From contig JANQEC010000067.1 in NCBI GenBank assembly GCA_028278585.1, positions 1 through 64,000 on the forward strand: a stretch of 64,000 nucleotides of DNA, written 5' to 3'. The DNA comes from Cyclobacteriaceae bacterium. Lineage in GTDB: Bacteria; Bacteroidota; Bacteroidia; Cytophagales; Cyclobacteriaceae. Both the position numbers and the translations under genes were made by a program. This document shows, piece after piece, positions 1 to 8,879 of the stretch. The stretch's first letter is position 1. Every line of letters starts with the position of its first letter. The notes under the pieces are model-generated. The model was not told the origin of the DNA. It saw only the letters and a program-made list of their open reading frames with translations, and made no database searches.

Positions 1-919
1 TGTTTCCATCCGAATCAGCCAATTCGTACCCCTGCCTAGGAATACCACGGTCGATCATTTCAAAGCCAACCAGCTTCCTTGTGACCCCAGCTTCTTTCTG
101 GGCTTTTAGGTTTTCGGCATTCACAAAATCCTTCGTAAATTTCGTTACCCAGCCAAGTCCAGCCTCAAGAGGTGAAGTTTCGTCTGTAATGTCATTTCCA
201 TACAAGCAAAACCCCTTTTCCAACCGCAGCGTATCACGAGCACCCAGACCAATGGGTTTAATTCCAAACTCCTCTCCTGCTTCAAAAATTTTATGCCATA
301 CTCCTTCGGCGTATTCTTTAGTGATGTACAACTCAAATCCTCCAGAACCAGTGTATCCAGTAGCAGAAATAATCATTTCGACATCAGCTAAAATGGCTGT
401 TTTGAAAGTATAAAAGCTAATGGCTCCCAGATCTACATCCGTCAGCTTCTGTAACGCATCAACGGCCTTGGGTCCTTGCACCGCCAATAAAACAATATCA
501 TCCGATACGTTTTCCATCTCCACACCCCATTTATCCTGGCCTTTGATCCAGTTCCAATCTTTCTCAATGTTAGAAGCGTTGACCACCAACATGTATTTCT
601 CATCAGAGAAACGGTAGATCAACAGGTCATCAACAATTCCTCCGGAATCGTTTGGCAAACATGAATACTGTGCCTGACCATTTACCAATTTAGAAGCATC
701 GTTAGAGGTCACCCATTGAATGAGGTCCAGGGCATGTGGCCCTCTAAGCATGAATTCTCCCATGTGTGACACATCGAACACACCCACACCTTCACGTACG
801 GTCAAATGTTCTTCTTTGTCCGATGAATACCGAACTGGCATGTTGTAACCGGCAAACGGAACCATTTTGCCACCCAGTTTTTCATGAATCGCATTAAGAG
901 GAATTTGTTTTGCATCCAT
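1..919 (-). CDS. gcvT: Aminomethyltransferase, glycine cleavage T protein (partial, C-terminus outside window)
   Basis: This gene is absent from the ORF track because its stop lies beyond the left edge, but translating the minus strand from the ATG at 919 gives about 306 uninterrupted residues starting [20 protein letters not shown]. Recognisable T-protein segments are [32 protein letters not shown] and [13 protein letters not shown], followed by the C-terminal EAGLGWVTK barrel start. The family is about 360-370 residues, so some 60 residues are missing. The enzyme transfers the aminomethyl group of glycine from lipoyl-H protein to tetrahydrofolate in the cytosol. No H or P protein is visible here. 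Confidence 0.95.
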   Translation of the reverse strand, partial: MDAKQIPLNAIHEKLGGKMVPFAGYNMPVRYSSDKEEHLTVREGVGVFDVSHMGEFMLRGPHALDLIQWVTSNDASKLVNGQAQYSCLPNDSGGIVDDLLIYRFSDEKYMLVVNASNIEKDWNWIKGQDKWGVEMENVSDDIVLLAVQGPKAVDALQKLTDVDLGAISFYTFKTAILADVEMIISATGYTGSGGFELYITKEYAEGVWHKIFEAGEEFGIKPIGLGARDTLRLEKGFCLYGNDITDETSPLEAGLGWVTKFTKDFVNAENLKAQKEAGVTRKLVGFEMIDRGIPRQGYELADSDGN

Positions 920-936
920 TAGCTAAATATTTGTCG

Positions 937-944
937 CAAATGTA
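937..944 (-). promoter_or_regulatory. Putative -7 element upstream of gcvT (TACATTTG)
   Basis: The minus strand carries TACATTTG, a perfect match to the Bacteroidota -7 consensus TAnnTTTG, 18 bases before the gcvT start. I could not find a good TTTG -33 partner at the usual 19-21 base spacing, so the call rests on the -7 element and its position alone. Confidence 0.35.
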
Positions 945-959
945 ATCATGAAGAATCGC

Positions 960-2609
960 TCAGGATTCCTTTGAAGAAATTGATTTTTCGAGATTGGAAA
1001 TATAGCTATGAAGACTATCTCCCTGGCCAAGATTTAATTTCTTTCTCAAACGGTATCGGGCAGTTTTCACACTGTTAACTGAAATTCCCAATATAGAAGA
1101 CATCTCCTTGATGTTCATGTTAAGATTGATCAATGCACAAAGCTTTAAATCTCCACCCCGAACTTCAGGGTGTTTGCTTTGGAGTATCGGGAAAAAATTC
1201 TTGTGAACACTTTCAAAATGTAACTTGAATTCTTCCCAATCACGATCAATGTTATCTTCTTGCCTGATCAGTCTCCTGATTTTCCTGATCTTCGACACAG
1301 ACTCTTTCTCGATGGAAGACTCAACATCCTTTAGGTTCTCTTCAACGGATTCAAATAAATTTCTCTTCTGGATAAAATTGATGGTATAAGAGGCTAATTC
1401 CTTGTTTTGGAAATCTATTTTCTGATTTAAGTATTTCTGCTTTCTGGCGCTTTTGTTTTTCTGATAGTTGAAAAAGAGAATAGCTGCAGCAATGACCACT
1501 ATTATCCCTGCAATTAAAAGGTTTCTCCACATTGCCTTGATCTGCTGATCTTTTTCCAACAAAGCAATTCGTTGTCCTTGTATCTCAAGTTCTTGTTTTC
1601 TTTTCTCTGCCTCGTACTTATCTGTGAGTTCTCTTAATCGATTAGCCGTTTGTGTATTGAAAATGGTTTCTTTCAATTCAACGTTTTTTTCATAATGTAC
1701 AAATGCTGATTCATAATCCCCCATCAATGTGTCCAGGACATAAAGTTCTTCATAGGCATCTTGCTCATAAGAATTCAGATTGGTTCCTTGCACAACCTTC
1801 ACAGCTTCCAGAAGAACTTTTCTAGCTTTTGAATACTCCTTTCTTATTATATAAATTCTCCCTATTCGGATCAACGCATAATTGGCTCTTCTTGGGTTTC
1901 CTTCCTGCTTTGAAAGTAGAAGAGACCGTTGGAGTTGTTCAAGCGCTTCATCATAATTTTCGAGGTGGATGTGCAAAGTGGCCATGAAGTTCAATGCACT
2001 TATAATTCCCTGGGTGTAGTTCAAGTCCTCACTTATTCTCAAAGATTCTTTTACGTAACTCATCGCATTGTCTTTTTCATCTAACTGATTTCCAACAATG
2101 GACATGCTCAGATATATATGAGTTTTCCTTTGTTCTAAAGAGAGAACATCCGCAATCGCCAATGCTTTTTTAAGGCTTATCATTGCATCCTCCTCCTGCC
2201 CCATAATATCGTAGATAATCCCAAGCCCCTGATGCACAAAACACAAGTTCGTGGAATCTTTGATCTCCTCACTCAATTCCAGGGATACAAGGTAAGATTC
2301 AAGAGACAGGTCATCCTGGGCCATGCTAAAATAAGAGGAACCAAACCTTGCGTGTGCTACCGCGATCCCCTTTTTATAATCCAGCTGTTCTGCTTTATTC
2401 AATGCTTCTCCAGCATAATATAGCGCTGTATCTGCATTGACGTTGGTATATTGAAGTGCCAGTTCATTCAGTACATCTATGGCCTGAGTATCAACTTGAG
2501 CAACATTCAGTGATTTGATTAGACTATCTATTTCCCTTCGCTGACTATGCGAAACGAAAAGTGACAATAGCATCATTGTCAGCAAAATAATTCGAGATAT
2601 GCGGATCAT
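960..2609 (-). CDS. TPR-repeat membrane sensor with C-terminal LuxR-type HTH
   Basis: A signal peptide (about residues 1-22, ending SHSQ) is followed by TPR-like helical repeats across about residues 40-310, a coiled coil (310-360), one membrane helix near 363-381 and a cytoplasmic part. The end (about 487-525, MNIKEMSSILGISVNSVKTARYRLRKKL) is a GerE/LuxR-type helix-turn-helix. The layout suggests a periplasmic TPR sensor joined through one membrane pass to a DNA-binding domain, an architecture common in Bacteroidota. Ligand and target genes are unknown. It is a single gene between gcvT and exonuclease III, all on the minus strand. Confidence 0.8.
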   Translation of the reverse strand: MIRISRIILLTMMLLSLFVSHSQRREIDSLIKSLNVAQVDTQAIDVLNELALQYTNVNADTALYYAGEALNKAEQLDYKKGIAVAHARFGSSYFSMAQDDLSLESYLVSLELSEEIKDSTNLCFVHQGLGIIYDIMGQEEDAMISLKKALAIADVLSLEQRKTHIYLSMSIVGNQLDEKDNAMSYVKESLRISEDLNYTQGIISALNFMATLHIHLENYDEALEQLQRSLLLSKQEGNPRRANYALIRIGRIYIIRKEYSKARKVLLEAVKVVQGTNLNSYEQDAYEELYVLDTLMGDYESAFVHYEKNVELKETIFNTQTANRLRELTDKYEAEKRKQELEIQGQRIALLEKDQQIKAMWRNLLIAGIIVVIAAAILFFNYQKNKSARKQKYLNQKIDFQNKELASYTINFIQKRNLFESVEENLKDVESSIEKESVSKIRKIRRLIRQEDNIDRDWEEFKLHFESVHKNFFPILQSKHPEVRGGDLKLCALINLNMNIKEMSSILGISVNSVKTARYRLRKKLNLGQGDSLHSYISNLEKSISSKES

Positions 2610-2643
2610 TACACACGTGCAAATGTGTAAATATCGGCAGAAA

Positions 2644-3420
2644 TTATAGGTTTAATTTCAAACCAACCGGACAATGGTCCGATCCGAGGTATTCGTTATA
2701 AATAAGTGAGTCGTCAATGTTTTCCTTCAGTTGCTCACTCGTCAGAAAATAATCAATACGCCAACCAACATTGCGTGCACGTGCATTGTATTTGTAATTC
2801 CACCAGGAATATTTCACCTCATCGGGATACTTCATTCTGAATGAGTCAATAAATCCAGCATTCAAAAGATTTTCAAAACCATCAATTTCATCCTGGGTAT
2901 GGCCCGATTGTTTGTTGTAGTTTTCTTTGGGTCGTGCAAGATCAATTTCAGTATGAGCAACGTTTAAATCTCCACAAATAATGACTGGTTTCTTATCTTC
3001 TAAGCTTAAAACATAATTCCTGAAAGTTTCATCCCAATCTTTCCTATAGTTCAGTCGTTTCATCCCCTCTCCTGAATTAGGAGTATAGACAGTAACAACA
3101 AAAAAAGTATTGAACTCAGCTGCAATCACCCGCCCTTCCTGATCATGCTCTTCAATACCCATGTCATAAAAAACTTCTATCGGCTTTTCCTTAGAAAGAA
3201 TAGCGGTTCCGGAATAGCCTTTTCTTTCCTTCGAAGAGTTTACTGCAGTTGAATATTCGGGCAGTAGTTGAAGCGCCGTTTTTACTTCCTCAGGCTGACC
3301 TTTGGTTTCTTGCAGACATAATACATCCGGATCCATCGTTCTTACATCCTTTAAAAAATCTTTCTTGATCATGGCTCTGATACCATTCACATTCCACGAA
3401 ACCAGGTGAAGTTGAGGCAT
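2644..3420 (-). CDS. xth: Exodeoxyribonuclease III / AP endonuclease family
   Basis: At 258 residues it has normal ExoIII length and carries the family signatures in order: SWNVNGIRAM at the N-terminus, CLQETKG with the metal-binding Glu, GDLNVAHTEID with the catalytic Asp/Asn pair, GWRIDYFL and the terminal SDHCPVGL with the catalytic Asp-His. It would cleave DNA at abasic sites and act as a 3'-5' exonuclease in base excision repair in the cytosol. The start at ATG 3420 gives the expected short N-terminus. Divergent from moaD with 206 bases between, in which I see no clear promoter pair. Confidence 0.93.
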   Translation of the reverse strand: MPQLHLVSWNVNGIRAMIKKDFLKDVRTMDPDVLCLQETKGQPEEVKTALQLLPEYSTAVNSSKERKGYSGTAILSKEKPIEVFYDMGIEEHDQEGRVIAAEFNTFFVVTVYTPNSGEGMKRLNYRKDWDETFRNYVLSLEDKKPVIICGDLNVAHTEIDLARPKENYNKQSGHTQDEIDGFENLLNAGFIDSFRMKYPDEVKYSWWNYKYNARARNVGWRIDYFLTSEQLKENIDDSLIYNEYLGSDHCPVGLKLNL

Positions 3421-3626
3421 AATTTGACTTGATTGCTATTATTTAATTAGAGATGAATAACCTCTCATACAAGTCGCAAAAGAAAGAAAAAGAATTGATT
3501 CCAGAAGAATGAATGTGGTTACTGTTTTATTTTAAATATTTTCAAGGTTATAGCTTCTTTATCTTCTGTTACAATTCGTTCAAAATGCCTTAGGCTAACA
3601 AAATCAACCCTATATTTACTTTATAT

Positions 3627-3857
3627 ATGATAGTGGTGAAGACTTTTGGTCAGGTGAAGGAGGTACTTGGATCGGAGCTGTTGGTAAATAAGGAGATGAC
3701 TGATGTAAAATCACTACGAGATTACTTACGTAACAAGTACCCCACCATTGTATGGTCGACGGTAGCGATTGCCGTCAATACGCAGTATGCGAACGACCCA
3801 GACCCAATAAGTTCGGGCGACGAGATCGCTTTGATCCCACCAGTATCGGGAGGGTAA
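3627..3857 (+). CDS. moaD: Molybdopterin synthase small subunit MoaD
   Basis: A 76-residue ubiquitin-like beta-grasp protein ending in PPVSGG; the C-terminal Gly-Gly is the site that MoeB adenylates and that then carries thiocarboxylate sulfur. With MoaE it forms MPT synthase, which inserts the dithiolene sulfurs into cyclic pyranopterin monophosphate. First gene of the Moco operon; moaE starts 4 bases after its stop. Confidence 0.92.
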   Translation: MIVVKTFGQVKEVLGSELLVNKEMTDVKSLRDYLRNKYPTIVWSTVAIAVNTQYANDPDPISSGDEIALIPPVSGG

Positions 3858-3861
3858 TGAA

Positions 3862-4269
3862 TTGGTACAAATAGTAGAACATATTGACCTCAACGAGGCG
3901 TATAATCAGCTGGCTGATCCTGCTGCAGGTGGCACATGCATTTTTGTGGGCACGGTGCGAGACAACAGTCAGGGCAAAGAGGTAGTAGAACTGAATTTCG
4001 AAACTTACGACGCGATGGCTATCTCGGAAATGGAGAAGATCCGGGTCACGGCTATTGAGAAATGGGGCCTGGAAAAAGCGATCATGATCCATGCCGTTGG
4101 AGCAAAGAAAATCGGAGACCCGGTTGTGGTCGTTGGTGTTGCAGCCGCCCACCGGAAGGAAGCGTTTCCTGCATGCCAGTATTTGATCGATGAACTGAAA
4201 AAGACGGTTCCGATCTGGAAGAAAGAATTTTTCACTGACAGCAGTCACTGGGTTTCACAAACTCCCTAA
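3862..4269 (+). CDS. moaE: Molybdopterin synthase catalytic subunit MoaE
   Basis: The 135-residue protein has the MoaE hallmarks GTVRDNSQGK near the N-terminus, AAAHRKEAFPAC and the catalytic-lysine region VPIWKKEFF. It is the catalytic subunit of MPT synthase and binds the MoaD C-terminus. The only sensible start is a TTG at 3862, preceded by a GGGAGGG ribosome-binding sequence at 3848-3854 that lies within the last moaD codons; the ATG at 3857 is in another frame and soon stops. moaA follows one base after the stop. Confidence 0.92.
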   Translation: MVQIVEHIDLNEAYNQLADPAAGGTCIFVGTVRDNSQGKEVVELNFETYDAMAISEMEKIRVTAIEKWGLEKAIMIHAVGAKKIGDPVVVVGVAAAHRKEAFPACQYLIDELKKTVPIWKKEFFTDSSHWVSQTP

Positions 4270-4270
4270 A

Positions 4271-5251
4271 ATGGAAAAGTTGAAAGACAAATTCGGTAGA
4301 GGGATTAACTACCTCCGATTATCAGTGACGGATCGCTGCAACCTTCGGTGTACGTATTGCATGCCAGAACGGGGATTAAAGTTTGCTCCTAAACAGACGT
4401 TGCTTTCCTACGAGGAATTGTTGGAGTTAACCGATGTGTTGGGATCAGTCGGAATTAATAAAATCCGGATTACTGGTGGTGAGCCGTTCGTTCGAGCGGA
4501 TCTGATCGGATTTCTACGAAAGTTGTCAGAAAAGTCTTTCCTGGAAAGAATCAGTATTACGTCCAACCTGACATTAATCCGACCGCATCTTAATGAGTTG
4601 GAGCATATTGGGATTCGGGATGTGAACGTGAGCCTCGATTGTCTTGAGAAAGAGCGATTCAATGAGATTACACGAAGGGATGAGTTCGAGGAAGTGGAGC
4701 AGACGCTTTATGAAATGATTGATCGCAGATTCAACATCAAGATCAACTGTGTGGCGATGGCTGGGGTGAATGAGGATCAAATCATTCCGTTGCTGAATCT
4801 GGCAAAAGACCAACCGGTATCAGTTCGGTTTCTGGAAGAAATGCCGTTCAATGGATCCGGGAGTGAGCGTAGCAGAACTCTGGACTACCAATCGATTCTT
4901 GGTATTATTTCGAAAGAAGTTGAATTCACCAAACTACTCGATGAACCCTCTTCTACGTCTCAGAATTATGCGATTGAGGGATTCGCAGGGAGCTTTGGAG
5001 TGATCCCTTCGTTTAGCCGGACGTTTTGCGGGGATTGTAATCGCTTGCGGCTGTCTGCTACCGGCGAGGTACGAACCTGTTTGTATGGTCCGAACGTGTT
5101 GAATTTGCGAGACATGCTTCGGAATGGTGATTCGGAAGATGCGATCCGATTGGCATTGGCTGAAGCAGTATCAAACAAACCGAAAGACGGATTCGCCGCA
5201 GCAGACGAAAATGAAAAGACGTATTTATCAATGACAAAATTGGGAGGATGA
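4271..5251 (+). CDS. moaA: GTP 3',8-cyclase MoaA (radical SAM)
   Basis: At 326 residues it is family length. The N-terminal radical-SAM cluster motif is CNLRCTYC, followed by RITGGEPFVR. The C-terminal second [4Fe-4S] site appears as FCGDCNRLRLSATGEVRTCL, and the protein ends in the conserved Gly-Gly (TKLGG). With MoaC it converts GTP to cyclic pyranopterin monophosphate, the first step of Moco synthesis. It overlaps moaC by 4 bases (ATGA), indicating translational coupling. Confidence 0.96.
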   Translation: MEKLKDKFGRGINYLRLSVTDRCNLRCTYCMPERGLKFAPKQTLLSYEELLELTDVLGSVGINKIRITGGEPFVRADLIGFLRKLSEKSFLERISITSNLTLIRPHLNELEHIGIRDVNVSLDCLEKERFNEITRRDEFEEVEQTLYEMIDRRFNIKINCVAMAGVNEDQIIPLLNLAKDQPVSVRFLEEMPFNGSGSERSRTLDYQSILGIISKEVEFTKLLDEPSSTSQNYAIEGFAGSFGVIPSFSRTFCGDCNRLRLSATGEVRTCLYGPNVLNLRDMLRNGDSEDAIRLALAEAVSNKPKDGFAAADENEKTYLSMTKLGG

Positions 5252-5721
5252 GTAACGAATTAACGCATATCAACAAAGACGGAGGCGTTCACATGGTGGA
5301 CGTGTCAGGCAAGGAAATTACAGAACGAATTGCAGTCGCTCAATCGAGAGTTGAGTTTCCATTGGAAGCGTTTGCTGTTATCTCCGAGAATGGATTTAAT
5401 ACGAAGAAAGGGAACTTGGTTCAGACGGCAGTTTTAGCAGGAATTGGGGCGGTGAAGAAAACATCTGATCTAATACCACTTTGTCATAACATACCGATCT
5501 CGAAAACGGATATCGAGATTAGTCCAATTGCGAATGGATTTGAAGTTTCCTGCTTCGTTAAAACGACAGGTCAGACGGGAGTAGAAATGGAGGCATTAAC
5601 GGGTGCATCGGTGGCTGCTTTGTGTATTTATGATATGTGCAAAGCATTATCTCATGACATTGTATTAGGACCAACCAGGTTGATTGAGAAGAAAGGTGGG
5701 AAGCGAGACTTCTCCAGATGA
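5248..5721 (+). CDS. moaC: Cyclic pyranopterin monophosphate synthase MoaC
   Basis: The 157-residue protein contains MVDVSGKEITERIA, the active-site stretch KTSDLIPLCHNIPI, the EMEALTGASVAALCIYDM dimer/active-site segment and a terminal KGGKRDF. It acts after MoaA, rearranging 3',8-cyclo-GTP to cPMP. It overlaps moaA by ATGA and is followed by an ankyrin-repeat gene rather than another Moco gene. Confidence 0.95.
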   Translation: MSNELTHINKDGGVHMVDVSGKEITERIAVAQSRVEFPLEAFAVISENGFNTKKGNLVQTAVLAGIGAVKKTSDLIPLCHNIPISKTDIEISPIANGFEVSCFVKTTGQTGVEMEALTGASVAALCIYDMCKALSHDIVLGPTRLIEKKGGKRDFSR

Positions 5722-5758
5722 GATGGCGGCCTGGGAAGGTTGTTCAAAATTATCAAAG

Positions 5759-6487
5759 ATGGAAACAGACAAAATTTTAGCATACTTAAGTAGAGGTCGA
5801 ACAGATTTTATCTTTCAATTGCTCCAAAAAAGCAATTGGCAGGAATTGCTTAATGAAGGACAGGTAAAACCTTTGCAATGGCTTGTGTACTACAACGATA
5901 CAACTGCATTGCGAGCTGTTCTAAATGCAGGTGGTAATCTCAGCAGCATTGACCTCAACAGTGAATTAGGTAATGCAGCGTTCTTTGGTCATTGGAAAGT
6001 TTGCGATTTTTTAATCAAGGAAGGAGCAGATGTTAATGCAGTGATCGATCAAAAAACAGGTGAGACATCCTTGCATAATGCATTATCTAAAGCTGGCCGA
6101 CCCTATTATCTATATGTCGTGAAAATTCTGGTGGAAAATGGAGCAGATGTAAATGTGAAAACGATTCCAGGAATTGAAACCGGAGCCTTCATGCGCGATG
6201 TACGTACGAAGGGAGAAACCCCCTTGCATCGTGCAGCAGCATATGCTGATGAAGCAACCGTAGACTATTTAATCCAAAATGGAGCAGACATTGAAGCCAG
6301 AGATGAACATGGGAATTCTCCCATAAGTTGGGCAAGTGAACATCTACGGCCTGGGGCTATATTGTCCTTATTGGCTTTCGGGGATCATAGAGTTGGAGAA
6401 GCTCATAAGAAAAATACTAGTGATCATGGTAGTGGCTGGGGAAATGGAATGGATTGGAACTTGCTTGGGGATTATTTACCCGAATAA
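5759..6487 (+). CDS. Ankyrin-repeat protein within the Moco operon
   Basis: From the preferred start (ATG at 5759, METDKILAYL, preceded by TCAAAG) the protein is 242 residues; the ORF track extends it upstream to 5684, which overlaps moaC and adds unlikely sequence. It has at least four ankyrin-type units, recognisable by DFLIKEGADVNA, KILVENGADVNV, GETPLHRAAAYA and DYLIQNGADIEARDEHGNSPISWA. There is no signal peptide or membrane segment, so it is probably a cytosolic protein-binding scaffold. Its partner is unknown. Position between moaC and mobA suggests co-transcription with Moco genes, but ankyrin proteins are often passengers in operons. Confidence 0.8.
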   Translation: METDKILAYLSRGRTDFIFQLLQKSNWQELLNEGQVKPLQWLVYYNDTTALRAVLNAGGNLSSIDLNSELGNAAFFGHWKVCDFLIKEGADVNAVIDQKTGETSLHNALSKAGRPYYLYVVKILVENGADVNVKTIPGIETGAFMRDVRTKGETPLHRAAAYADEATVDYLIQNGADIEARDEHGNSPISWASEHLRPGAILSLLAFGDHRVGEAHKKNTSDHGSGWGNGMDWNLLGDYLPE

Positions 6488-6513
6488 CGAATCCTTAATT
6501 TTAAAAAATTGGT

Positions 6514-7095
6514 ATGTCTAAAGATAATTTATACGGCCTAATTCTCATGGGAGGTCAAAGTTCCAGGATGGGGACTGACAAATCCTCATTGGAGTACCAT
6601 GGTCAGCCGCATGCAGAATTCATGTTTGAGCTGGTCAAAAGTATTTTGCCAAACACATTCGTTTCAGTTCGCGAGGGTCAGGAGGTCTCATTTACCGATC
6701 AGGCAATCCAGGATAATTTCCCTACAAAAGGTCCCATCAATGGAATATTAAGTGCAATGACACAACATTCCGATAAGGCATGGTTGGTGTTAGCGGTTGA
6801 TCTTCCATTCGTAACTGAGCAAACCATTCACCATTTAATTGCATCCAGGAATACGGAAAAAATAGCAACCGCATTTGCCACAAAGGAAAGTGGTTTGCCA
6901 GAACCTCTTGTAGCTATCTGGGAACATCATGCGATTGAAGCATTAAAAGAACATCATCTTGTTGAGGACAAAAGATGCCCAAGGAAATTCCTGATCAACA
7001 GCGATATTGAACTGGTTCATCCTCAAGATGATCTTGAACTTTATAATGCCAATAATCCAGAAGAATTCGAGCAAGCCAAATCAATGATCAAATGA
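6514..7095 (+). CDS. mobA: Molybdenum cofactor guanylyltransferase MobA
   Basis: The N-terminus LILMGGQSSRMGTDKSSLEYHG is the nucleotidyltransferase signature of MobA, and VLAVDLPFVT is the metal-binding Asp region. At 193 residues it has normal length. It would attach GMP to Mo-molybdopterin to make Mo-MGD for DMSO-reductase-family enzymes. A separate MocA-type cytidylyltransferase is encoded at 13.4-14.0 kb, so both dinucleotide forms may be made. It overlaps the moeB-like gene by 4 bases. Confidence 0.88.
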   Translation: MSKDNLYGLILMGGQSSRMGTDKSSLEYHGQPHAEFMFELVKSILPNTFVSVREGQEVSFTDQAIQDNFPTKGPINGILSAMTQHSDKAWLVLAVDLPFVTEQTIHHLIASRNTEKIATAFATKESGLPEPLVAIWEHHAIEALKEHHLVEDKRCPRKFLINSDIELVHPQDDLELYNANNPEEFEQAKSMIK

Positions 7096-8111
7096 ACACC
7101 GAGCGGTATCAACGACAACTCGTCCTTCCGGATTTTGGACCTGCTAGTCAGCAGAAACTGCAGGATGCTAGTGTCCTGATCGTTGGTGCAGGAGGTTTGG
7201 GTGTTCCTGTCATGCAATACCTGGCTGGCATGGGTATAGGAAAGATAACGATCGTGGATGAGGACGTTGTTTCATTGAGCAATCTCCAGCGGCAGGTAAT
7301 GTACAGGTCAGAGGATGTTGGCAAGAAAAAAGTGGAAGTAGCAAAAACCTATATTCAAAAGCTAAACCCCGAGGTAGAAGTACTAATTGTGGAGCAAATG
7401 GTATCAAATGAAAATGCCTCAGAACTTGTAGCGGGGTCGCATGCAGTGGTTGATTGTACCGATAGCATTGAAGCTCGATACATTATCAACGATGCCTGTG
7501 TAAAGGAGAATGTTCCGTTTGTTTACGGAGCTCTGTATCGTCACGAGGGCCATGTCAGCGTGTTCAATTACAAAGGAGGTGTTACCTATCGGGATATTTA
7601 CCCGGATGATTCCGCAAAAGTTGAAAACTGCAATGAAATTGGAGTTTTGGGTGTGCTGCCGGGAATCATTGGATGCTACCAGGCAATGGAAGCCGTTAAA
7701 GTGCTCACTGGCATTGGAGAACCTCTGGCAGGGAAATTACTGGTGGTGGATGCACTAAAAACTGACCATCATGTTTTTCAATTGGCAGAAAATCCACTTA
7801 AGAATCAGAAAAAAGAAGTTTCTCCTCAATTTCAAGAGAGCCTCCTGACCTGGCAAGAATTAGATGAATTAGATATTGGACGCTATCATTTCGTTGATGT
7901 ACGTCCGCCTACCATTTTCGAAGAATCTCATGATGCCCGATTCATCAATGTCCCAATGGAGATGCTGGCTGGATTTAGTCCGGAAGAAAACAAGGAGGTT
8001 GTTCTTGTCTGTCAAAGAGGTGTTACAACCAAACAGGCATCGGCGTTGTTAAAATCGACATTCTCCGAAACAGTCATTCACCAAGTAAGGGGAGGGTACA
8101 ACGCGAGATGA
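7092..8111 (+). CDS. moeB: MoeB/ThiF-type adenylyltransferase fused to rhodanese domain
   Basis: The N-terminal E1-like domain (about residues 1-240) has RYQRQLVLPDFG, the nucleotide-binding VGAGGLGVPV and the conserved NCNEIGVLGVLPG loop. A C-terminal rhodanese domain (about 260-339) has the persulfide loop CQRGVTTK. It would adenylate the MoaD C-terminus and may deliver sulfur itself. The zinc Cys-x-x-Cys pairs of E. coli MoeB are not visible: the region reads VTYRDIYPDDS instead of CYRC. ThiS or another sulfur carrier is a possible alternative substrate, but operon position favours MoaD. Confidence 0.87.
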   Translation: MNTERYQRQLVLPDFGPASQQKLQDASVLIVGAGGLGVPVMQYLAGMGIGKITIVDEDVVSLSNLQRQVMYRSEDVGKKKVEVAKTYIQKLNPEVEVLIVEQMVSNENASELVAGSHAVVDCTDSIEARYIINDACVKENVPFVYGALYRHEGHVSVFNYKGGVTYRDIYPDDSAKVENCNEIGVLGVLPGIIGCYQAMEAVKVLTGIGEPLAGKLLVVDALKTDHHVFQLAENPLKNQKKEVSPQFQESLLTWQELDELDIGRYHFVDVRPPTIFEESHDARFINVPMEMLAGFSPEENKEVVLVCQRGVTTKQASALLKSTFSETVIHQVRGGYNAR

Positions 8112-8860
8112 ATGAATACTTGTTGTTACCGCTCTTTTTCCTGATTGCACTCTTCTATTCATCCATTGGGTTCGGGGGTGGTTCTAGCTATTTGGCGGTT
8201 TTAAGCCTTGTATTCGTCAATTTTTATGAAATCCGAACACTCGCTCTTTTACTAAATGTAATGGTTGTTTCCATTGGAACAATCTTATTTATTAAAAGAC
8301 AGGTGTTCGACTTGAGAATTTTTTGGCCATTTATCTTACTGAGTGTTCCTCTTGCATTTATTGCGGCAAGGCTCAGGCTTTCTGAAGACGCATTTTTTAT
8401 CATTCTTGGCTCAGCACTAATACTTGCCGCTATTGCGATGATATTTCAAACCTTCAACAACAAGGTGATTTCCAGAAATCTCACTTTGTCAAATAGTGCA
8501 TTCCTTGGAGGCGCTATTGGGTTTCTTTCAGGACTTGTCGGAATTGGAGGTGGCATATTCTTATCCCCTACCCTTAACCTCATTGGATGGAAAGATGCTA
8601 AGGTGATTGCTGCGCTCGCCTCTGTTTTCATATTGGTCAATTCTTTGGCTGGAATCTCCGGATTACTGATTTCTGGAACTTTTCAACTAGACCTTACTTT
8701 TGCCATCAAAATAATAGGTATTGTTATTTTGGGAGGGCTTATTGGTTCAAATCTATCAGTGAAGATGAACGTTAGTTGGATTCGAGGTTTAACCGCAATT
8801 TTGGTGTTGTATGTAGGATCCAGGATAGTTTTGTTGCATGGCTTTGGAATTCACATTTAG
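8108..8860 (+). CDS. TSUP (TauE/SafE) family membrane permease
   Basis: A 250-residue hydrophobic protein with about 7-8 predicted membrane helices and the TSUP signatures SSIGFGGGSSYLAVL near the N-terminus and GFLSGLVGIGGGIFLSPTL in the second half, an internal repeat typical of the family. Members export sulfite, sulfonates or related organic anions. It overlaps the moeB-like gene by 4 bases and is followed closely by moeA, so it is inside the Moco operon. The substrate cannot be read from sequence; sulfite or another sulfur oxyanion is an inference from context. Confidence 0.85.
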   Translation: MNEYLLLPLFFLIALFYSSIGFGGGSSYLAVLSLVFVNFYEIRTLALLLNVMVVSIGTILFIKRQVFDLRIFWPFILLSVPLAFIAARLRLSEDAFFIILGSALILAAIAMIFQTFNNKVISRNLTLSNSAFLGGAIGFLSGLVGIGGGIFLSPTLNLIGWKDAKVIAALASVFILVNSLAGISGLLISGTFQLDLTFAIKIIGIVILGGLIGSNLSVKMNVSWIRGLTAILVLYVGSRIVLLHGFGIHI

Positions 8861-8879
8861 TTCTAAGAAGTTCGGTGAA

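Noticed and set aside
3421-3626. Possible Moco riboswitch before moaD
   Set aside because: I could not recognise the conserved riboswitch core in this 206-base region.
3775-4248. 157-residue minus-strand ORF across moaD/moaE
   Set aside because: It is the antisense shadow of two clear Moco genes and has no family resemblance or start signal.
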